Source: Sphingorhabdus_B sp021741065
GTDB taxonomy: Bacteria > Pseudomonadota > Alphaproteobacteria > Sphingomonadales > Sphingomonadaceae
Reading direction: 5' to 3' (one strand)
DNA length: 64,000 bases
Assembly (NCBI RefSeq): GCF_036721295.1
Contig: NZ_DAIMLK010000012.1
Made by a program: the position numbers and the translations under genes. Positions 59,369 through 64,000 of this stretch are shown one piece after another. Numbering within the stretch: the stretch's first letter is position 1; each line of letters opens with the position of its first letter. The notes beneath the pieces are model-generated. The model was not told the DNA's origin. It made no database searches and saw only the letters and a program-made list of their open reading frames with translations.

Positions 59369-60760
59369 ATGATGCGACGGAAGACTATATTTTTTGCTGG
59401 CTTGTTGGCCCTAACCACGACTGCAAACGCGCAAGCACAATCTACGCAGCAAGCCGCCGAACGCGATCTGTTCGCTAAGATTGTTGAAATTCCCACCGTG
59501 GATGGACAGCCTGCGGAGTTTAAAAAGCTAACAGCCCTGTTATCAGCAGAATTCCGCAAGGCGGGCATCACAAACGTTATCGTGAAGGATCACGACAATA
59601 CCCAGACATTGATCGCGCGCTGGCCCGCAACCAAACCGTCGGGCAAAAAGCCCATCCTGCTGATGGCGCATATGGATGTCGTTGCGGCTAAGGCAAGCGA
59701 TTGGAAATATCCGCCGTTCCAGTTCCGCGAAGAAGGTGGCTATTATCTGGGGCGCGGGTCTAATGACAATAAAGCAGCGTTGACTGGCATTGTGCTGGCC
59801 CTGCAATCTTTGCGAGCCGAAAAGTTTGAACCGACGCGCGACATCATTGTCCTGTTTACGGGTGATGAAGAAACCACAGGCAATGGCGCACGGCGGGCGG
59901 CAAGTGAATGGCGCGCCCTGATTGACGCCGAATATGCATTAAATGGTGATGCAGGTGGCGGGACGGTGTTTCCGGACGGGCGGGTAGAAAGCTTTGGTAT
60001 TCAGATTGCCGAAAAAACCTATGCCGACTTCCATCTGACTGCGGTCAATCGCGGAGGACACAGCAGTGCGCCGCGGCCCGACAACGCGATCTATGCACTT
60101 GCCAATGCACTGACGGCAGTTGAGCGGCACCGTTTCCCCGCGATGATCAACGACGCCACCCGCGCCAGCTACGACATGCTCGCAAAGGGCGACAGCGGCC
60201 AATATGGTGAGCTGCTGCGCCGATTTCTCGCTGACCCGCAAGACCGCGAGACTGCCGATTTGCTGGAAGCCATGGACCCCGGAAGCACGCGGACACGCTG
60301 CGTAGCAACCATGCTGTCGGGCGGGCATGCGCCAAATGCTCTTCCGCAAAAAGCCGAAGCCAATGTGAACTGCCGCATATTCCCAAGCGTGAAGATCGAA
60401 GATGTCCGGCAGCAATTGCAGTCGCTTGCAGGGCCAGATGTAACCGTATCCGCCGTTGAAGGGTCGCAGACACCCGAAACTGCACCATCGCCCGTGCGCG
60501 ACGACATACTGCAGGCCTATCGGGCGGCCGTCGCAACTAGATTTCCCAATGCACCGGTTCTGCCGTTCCAGTCCGCTGGTGCAACGGATGGCGCATTTTT
60601 GCGCGCCGCCGGCATCCCTGTTTATGGCTTTGGCGGCCTGTGGGGCATAGTTGGTCAACGGGAAGGCGCCCATGGTTTAGACGAACGCGTCTGGGCCGAA
60701 GGTTTTCATGGTCAGGTGCCTATCTGGATGGAGATGTTGCGGCGGGTAGCCGGCACCTGA
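59369..60760 (+). CDS. exported M20-family metallopeptidase
   Basis: The 463-aa protein starts with a signal peptide (IFFAGLLALTTTANAQA). The M20 catalytic core shows LLMAHMDVVAAKASDW (His-x-Asp metal site), YLGRGSNDNKAALTGIVLAL (bridging Asp), LFTGDEETTGNGARR (Glu pair), NGDAGGG and GGHSSAPRPDNAIYALANAL (dimerisation domain). It should be a periplasmic zinc exopeptidase or amidohydrolase. Two adjacent ATGs (59369 and 59372) lie behind GGGAGAG. Confidence 0.95.
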   Translation: MMRRKTIFFAGLLALTTTANAQAQSTQQAAERDLFAKIVEIPTVDGQPAEFKKLTALLSAEFRKAGITNVIVKDHDNTQTLIARWPATKPSGKKPILLMAHMDVVAAKASDWKYPPFQFREEGGYYLGRGSNDNKAALTGIVLALQSLRAEKFEPTRDIIVLFTGDEETTGNGARRAASEWRALIDAEYALNGDAGGGTVFPDGRVESFGIQIAEKTYADFHLTAVNRGGHSSAPRPDNAIYALANALTAVERHRFPAMINDATRASYDMLAKGDSGQYGELLRRFLADPQDRETADLLEAMDPGSTRTRCVATMLSGGHAPNALPQKAEANVNCRIFPSVKIEDVRQQLQSLAGPDVTVSAVEGSQTPETAPSPVRDDILQAYRAAVATRFPNAPVLPFQSAGATDGAFLRAAGIPVYGFGGLWGIVGQREGAHGLDERVWAEGFHGQVPIWMEMLRRVAGT

Positions 60761-60815
60761 CCGCCGCACCCGCCCGCTAAAGCTATTGCGAACTATTATC
60801 ACAAAAACCTTTGAT

Positions 60816-60845
60816 TTGAACCTTTATTGGGTTGTTATCCATAGT
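60816..60845 (+). promoter_or_regulatory. candidate mdh promoter
   Basis: TTGAAC (60816-60821) is followed after 18 bases by CATAGT (60840-60845), four of six matches to a -10 box, in an AT-rich stretch about 60 bp before the mdh start. The stretch is distinctly AT-rich compared with the genes on either side, as expected for a strong housekeeping promoter. Confidence 0.35.
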
Positions 60846-60904
60846 GATTCGGCGTAACGACGCGATAATTCCGCTATAAAGCCCTAAAGGAAGGACAGTT
60901 TTTC

Positions 60905-61867
60905 ATGGCTCGCAAGAAAATTGCACTCATCGGCGCCGGCAACATCGGCGGCACTCTCGCCCATCTCGCAGCATTAAAGGGTCTGGGCGACATCGTTTTG
61001 TTCGACGTTGTTGAAGGCATTCCCCAAGGCAAGGCGCTGGATCTGTCGCAATGCGGTCCCGTTGAAGGTTTTGACGCCACAATCACTGGAACCAATGATT
61101 ATGCGGATATCGCTGGTGCAGATGTCATCATCGTCACCGCAGGCGTTGCACGCAAGCCCGGCATGAGCCGGGATGATTTGCTTGGCATCAACCTGAAAGT
61201 GATGAAGGCCGTCGGCGAAGGCATTGCGGCCAACGCGCCAAACGCATTTGTAATCTGCATCACCAACCCGCTCGACGCGATGGTTTGGGCATTGCGCGAA
61301 TTTTCCGGCCTTCCGCATAACATGGTGGTTGGCATGGCGGGAGTGCTGGATTCCGCACGTTTCAGCCATTTCCTTGCGGATGAGTTCAATGTGTCGGTCA
61401 AGGACGTAACGAGCTTTGTACTCGGCGGTCATGGCGACACCATGGTGCCTGTCATTCAATACTCCACAGTGTCGGGCATTCCTGTGCCCGACTTGATCGC
61501 AATGGGCATGTCCACGCAGGAGCGTATTGACGCAATTGTCCAGCGCACGCGCAGCGGTGGCGGCGAAATCGTCGCCCTGCTCAAGACTGGCTCAGCCTAC
61601 TACGCGCCCGCCACCAGCGGCATCGCAATGGCCGAAGCCTATCTCTACGATCAAAAACGCGTCCTTCCTGCGGCTGTCCATCTGACTGGCCAATATGGGG
61701 TCGACAATCTCTATGTCGGCGTTCCGGTGATGATCGGTGCTGGTGGCGTCGAGAAGGTTGTCGAGATTGCCCTGGATGACGAAGCGAAATCCAACCTCGC
61801 CGTCAGCGTCGATGCCGTCAAAGAATTGCTGGTGGCTTGTAAAGCCATCGACCCTTCGCTGAACTAA
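60905..61867 (+). CDS. mdh: malate dehydrogenase (LDH-like type)
   Basis: This 320-aa protein has IALIGAGNIGGTLAHLAALK, then GVARKPGMSRDDLLGINLKV, with Arg in the substrate loop that selects malate over lactate. ICITNPLDAMVWALREFSGL and the catalytic His segment FVLGGHGDTMVPVI follow. It belongs to the lactate-dehydrogenase-like MDH group common in alphaproteobacteria. AAGGAAGGA lies before the ATG. The next gene is sucD, 29 bp on, in a TCA-cycle operon. Confidence 0.97.
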   Translation: MARKKIALIGAGNIGGTLAHLAALKGLGDIVLFDVVEGIPQGKALDLSQCGPVEGFDATITGTNDYADIAGADVIIVTAGVARKPGMSRDDLLGINLKVMKAVGEGIAANAPNAFVICITNPLDAMVWALREFSGLPHNMVVGMAGVLDSARFSHFLADEFNVSVKDVTSFVLGGHGDTMVPVIQYSTVSGIPVPDLIAMGMSTQERIDAIVQRTRSGGGEIVALLKTGSAYYAPATSGIAMAEAYLYDQKRVLPAAVHLTGQYGVDNLYVGVPVMIGAGGVEKVVEIALDDEAKSNLAVSVDAVKELLVACKAIDPSLN

Positions 61868-61896
61868 GCGCAACCCAAAGATTTCAGGAGACGTTT

Positions 61897-62781
61897 GTGA
61901 GCATCCTCGTCAACAAGAACACCAAAATCATCACGCAGGGCATGACCGGCGCGACGGGTACATTCCATACCGAGCAGGCGCTGGCTTATGGATCGCAGAT
62001 GGTTGGTGGTGTGACCCCCGGCAAGGGTGGAACGACGCATATTGGTCTGCCAATGTTCGACACTGTGCTTGAAGCCAAGCAGGTCACTGGCGCAGATGCG
62101 TCGGTCGTGTATGTCCCGCCTCCCTTTGCGGCGGACTCCATCTTGGAAGCCATCGACGCGGAAATTCCTTTGATTGTCTGCATCACTGAAGGCATTCCTG
62201 TGCTTGACATGGTCAAGGTAAAGCGCGCGCTTTCGGGTTCAAAATCCCGCCTGATTGGTCCCAACTGCCCAGGCGTATTGACACCCAATGAATGCAAGAT
62301 CGGCATCATGCCGGGCAGCATTTTCTCGGCAGGCTCGGTCGGCGTCGTATCACGCTCAGGCACGTTGACCTATGAAGCGGTGTTTCAGACAACCGCAGAA
62401 GGCCTTGGTCAGACCACTGCGGTCGGCATTGGCGGCGATCCGGTCAACGGCACAAACTTCATTGATTGCCTTGAGCTGTTCCTCGCAGACGACGCCACTA
62501 AGTCGATCATCATGATCGGCGAGATTGGCGGAAGTGCAGAAGAAGAAGCAGCGCAGTTCCTGATCGACGAAGCCAAAAAGGGCCGTAAAAAGCCAATGGC
62601 TGGTTTCATCGCCGGACGCACTGCGCCTCCGGGTCGCCGCATGGGCCATGCAGGCGCGATCGTATCAGGCGGCAAGGGCGACGCTGAAAGCAAGATTGCA
62701 GCCATGGAGGCCGCGGGCATCCGCGTATCACCATCGCCATCCTTGCTCGGCAAGACATTGGTCGAGGTGTTGAAGGGTTAA
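61897..62781 (+). CDS. sucD: succinyl-CoA synthetase alpha subunit
   Basis: The 294-aa subunit has the CoA-binding N-terminus (KIITQGMTGATGTFHTEQAL), GGVTPGKGGTTHIGLPMFD, LIGPNCPGVLTPNECKIGIM and the active-site phosphohistidine in GRRMGHAGAIVSGGKGDAES (about residue 252). It starts at GTG 61897 with AGGAGA eight bases before. Together with the beta subunit it makes succinyl-CoA and ATP or GTP. The beta-subunit gene sucC, normally immediately upstream of sucD, is absent here. Confidence 0.97.
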   Translation: MSILVNKNTKIITQGMTGATGTFHTEQALAYGSQMVGGVTPGKGGTTHIGLPMFDTVLEAKQVTGADASVVYVPPPFAADSILEAIDAEIPLIVCITEGIPVLDMVKVKRALSGSKSRLIGPNCPGVLTPNECKIGIMPGSIFSAGSVGVVSRSGTLTYEAVFQTTAEGLGQTTAVGIGGDPVNGTNFIDCLELFLADDATKSIIMIGEIGGSAEEEAAQFLIDEAKKGRKKPMAGFIAGRTAPPGRRMGHAGAIVSGGKGDAESKIAAMEAAGIRVSPSPSLLGKTLVEVLKG

Positions 62782-62789
62782 ATTTAACT

Positions 62790-62924
62790 CTCCCCGCTTG
62801 CGGGGAGGAAGCAACCGGTGCGCAAGCATCGAGTGATGGAGGGGCCTTCCGTCTGACGCTGGGTTAGAGCGGCGCACCCCCTCCACCATCCTTTGGATGG
62901 TTCCCCTCCCCGCTCACGGGGAGG
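62790..62924. repeat. paired GC-rich palindromic units between sucD and sucA
   Basis: CTCCCCGCTTGCGGGGAG (62790-62807) and CCTCCCCGCTCACGGGGAGG (62905-62924) are two short palindromes of the same form. They flank about 100 bp that also contain complementary blocks (GATGGAGGGG and CCCCTCCACCATC), so a larger stem could form. This looks like a dispersed intergenic palindromic element inserted between sucD and sucA, and could affect mRNA stability within the operon. Confidence 0.8.
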
Positions 62925-62939
62925 AATTGGAGAAGTTGG

Positions 62940-64000
62940 ATGGGCATAGAAAACCAGGATTTCGAAGTAGAGCGCGGACCGAGTTGGGAACGTGCCAACT
63001 GGCCATTGTCGGCAACAGACGATTTGACCGCATCGCTTGACCCCACGCAAATGGCGCTCGAGGTGAAGGCTGCGTCAAAGGCCGCAGGCAAGCCAATGGC
63101 CGAATCCGATGCGGTTGCAGCAGCAAGCGATTCGATCCGCGCGATGATGCTGGTGCGCACATACCGTGTGCGCGGGCATCTGGCCGCCAATCTTGATCCG
63201 CTTGGTCTGTCAAAGCAGGATATCCCTGCGGACCTGACGCCTGAGTATCACGGTTTTTCGGGAGCCGACCTCGACAAGCGCGTCTATGTCGGCGGCACGC
63301 TTGGTCTGGAATGGACCACTGTGCGCGAGCTCGTCGATACGCTGCGCGCCAATTATTGTGGGCCAGTCGGTCTTGAATATATGCATATTTCCGACGTTGA
63401 AGAGCGCCGGTTTCTGCAAGAACGGATGGAAGGCAAGGACGCCGCCATTCAGTTCACGCCTGAGGGTAAGAAGGCCATTCTCGCCAAGGTTATCGAAGCC
63501 GAGCAATATGAGAAATTCCTTAGTCGCAAATATGTAGGCACAAAGCGTTTCGGCCTTGATGGTGGCGAATCGATGATTCCGGCACTAGAGGCGGTTATCA
63601 AATATGGCGGCCAACTTGGCGTGCGCGAAATCGTCTATGGTATGCCGCATCGCGGCCGCTTGAACGTTCTCGCCAATGTGATGGCCAAACCTTACCGCAT
63701 CATCTTCCACGAATTTTCGGGCGGCAGCGCCAACCCAGACGATGTCGGCGGTTCAGGCGATGTGAAATACCATCTCGGCACCAGCACCGACCGCGAATTT
63801 GACGGTATCAAGGTCCATATGAGCCTTGTGCCGAACCCGTCGCACCTTGAGGCCGTAAATCCCGTTGTCTTGGGCAAGGTGCGCGCCAACCAGACGGCGC
63901 GCGACGACTTGGGCAAGCATGAGCAGGTATTGCCAGTTCTGCTGCACGGTGATGCCGCCTTTGCTGGCCAGGGCATTGTGTGGGAATGCCTCGGCTTCTC
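62940..64000 (+). CDS. sucA: 2-oxoglutarate dehydrogenase E1, 5' part (cut by window edge)
   Basis: The reading frame opens at ATG 62940 behind GGAGAAG and stays open to the last base (353 codons visible of about 930-950 expected). Residues 67-90 (SIRAMMLVRTYRVRGHLAAN to LDPLGL) match the SucA N-terminal block, and RFGLDGGESMIPALEAVI and EIVYGMPHRGRLNVLANVMA are the start of the thiamine-diphosphate domain. Near the edge HGDAAFAGQGIVWECLGF shows the TPP-site. E1 decarboxylates 2-oxoglutarate with lipoyl E2 as acceptor. Confidence 0.97.
   Translation, partial: MGIENQDFEVERGPSWERANWPLSATDDLTASLDPTQMALEVKAASKAAGKPMAESDAVAAASDSIRAMMLVRTYRVRGHLAANLDPLGLSKQDIPADLTPEYHGFSGADLDKRVYVGGTLGLEWTTVRELVDTLRANYCGPVGLEYMHISDVEERRFLQERMEGKDAAIQFTPEGKKAILAKVIEAEQYEKFLSRKYVGTKRFGLDGGESMIPALEAVIKYGGQLGVREIVYGMPHRGRLNVLANVMAKPYRIIFHEFSGGSANPDDVGGSGDVKYHLGTSTDREFDGIKVHMSLVPNPSHLEAVNPVVLGKVRANQTARDDLGKHEQVLPVLLHGDAAFAGQGIVWECLGF

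Noticed and set aside
59939..60673. 244-codon minus-strand frame within the M20 peptidase gene
   Set aside because: The plus strand encodes the M20 catalytic and dimerisation domains.
1..64000. CRISPR arrays, tRNA or rRNA genes, prophage modules, replication origin
   Set aside because: I looked through the gaps for spaced repeats, T-loop-like GGTTCGAATCC sequences, phage structural genes and origin-like clusters and found none.

Overview
The window looks like a chromosomal segment of an alphaproteobacterium, most likely order Sphingomonadales (inferred). The basis is a MipZ-type ParA ATPase, the leuS-lptE-holA order, a DUF3576 lipoprotein, the ligase-associated helicase/PdeM pair, an mdh-sucD-sucA cluster, and sphingomonad-style surface-polysaccharide genes. 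Most of the DNA is moderately GC-rich. The stretch from about 1.9 to 12.9 kb is visibly AT-rich with different codon use.

Region 1 (1-18.6 kb) is a Wzx/Wzy-type polysaccharide locus. On the minus strand at the left edge are rmlC, rmlB and the start of rmlD (dTDP-rhamnose). An AT-rich plus-strand block follows: methyltransferase, Wzx-like flippase, hexapeptide acyltransferase, four glycosyltransferases and a Wzy-like polymerase. A decayed IS3-family transposase closes the block. Then, on the minus strand, come a WecA/MraY-type initiating phosphoglycosyltransferase, an unknown 404-aa protein, a Wzc-like co-polymerase/BY-kinase with a (Gly-Tyr)7 tail, a Wza-like export lipoprotein or secretin and a second O-antigen polymerase/ligase. 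A small secreted protein behind a strong terminator ends the region.

Region 2 (19-28.8 kb) holds two related 58-82 aa putative zinc-ribbon proteins (one coupled to a PDZ-M48 protease), a metallophosphatase, a winged-helix regulator, a cytochrome P450 with a TonB-like partner, a DUF885 hydrolase, a lipoprotein, rplU-rpmA and a GNAT acetyltransferase.

Region 3 (28.8-32 kb) is a small accessory patch: YefM-YoeB and HigB-HigA toxin-antitoxin pairs around a TetR regulator and a UDP-glucuronate epimerase-like gene.

Region 4 (32-64 kb) is mostly core housekeeping: panC, mipZ with a J-domain membrane protein, phosphomannomutase/phosphoglucomutase (which may feed the polysaccharide locus), DNA-repair helicase plus PdeM, YggS, a thiamine-phosphate synthase, leuS-lptE-holA, msrB, a class A PBP, ribA-xthA, lolA-ftsK, a UbiH-type hydroxylase, an OmpA-like lipoprotein, a CorC/CNNM transporter, sdhB, a thioesterase, zapE, an M20 peptidase, then mdh, sucD and the 5' part of sucA, which runs off the right edge.

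I saw no tRNA, rRNA, CRISPR array, prophage or intact insertion sequence.
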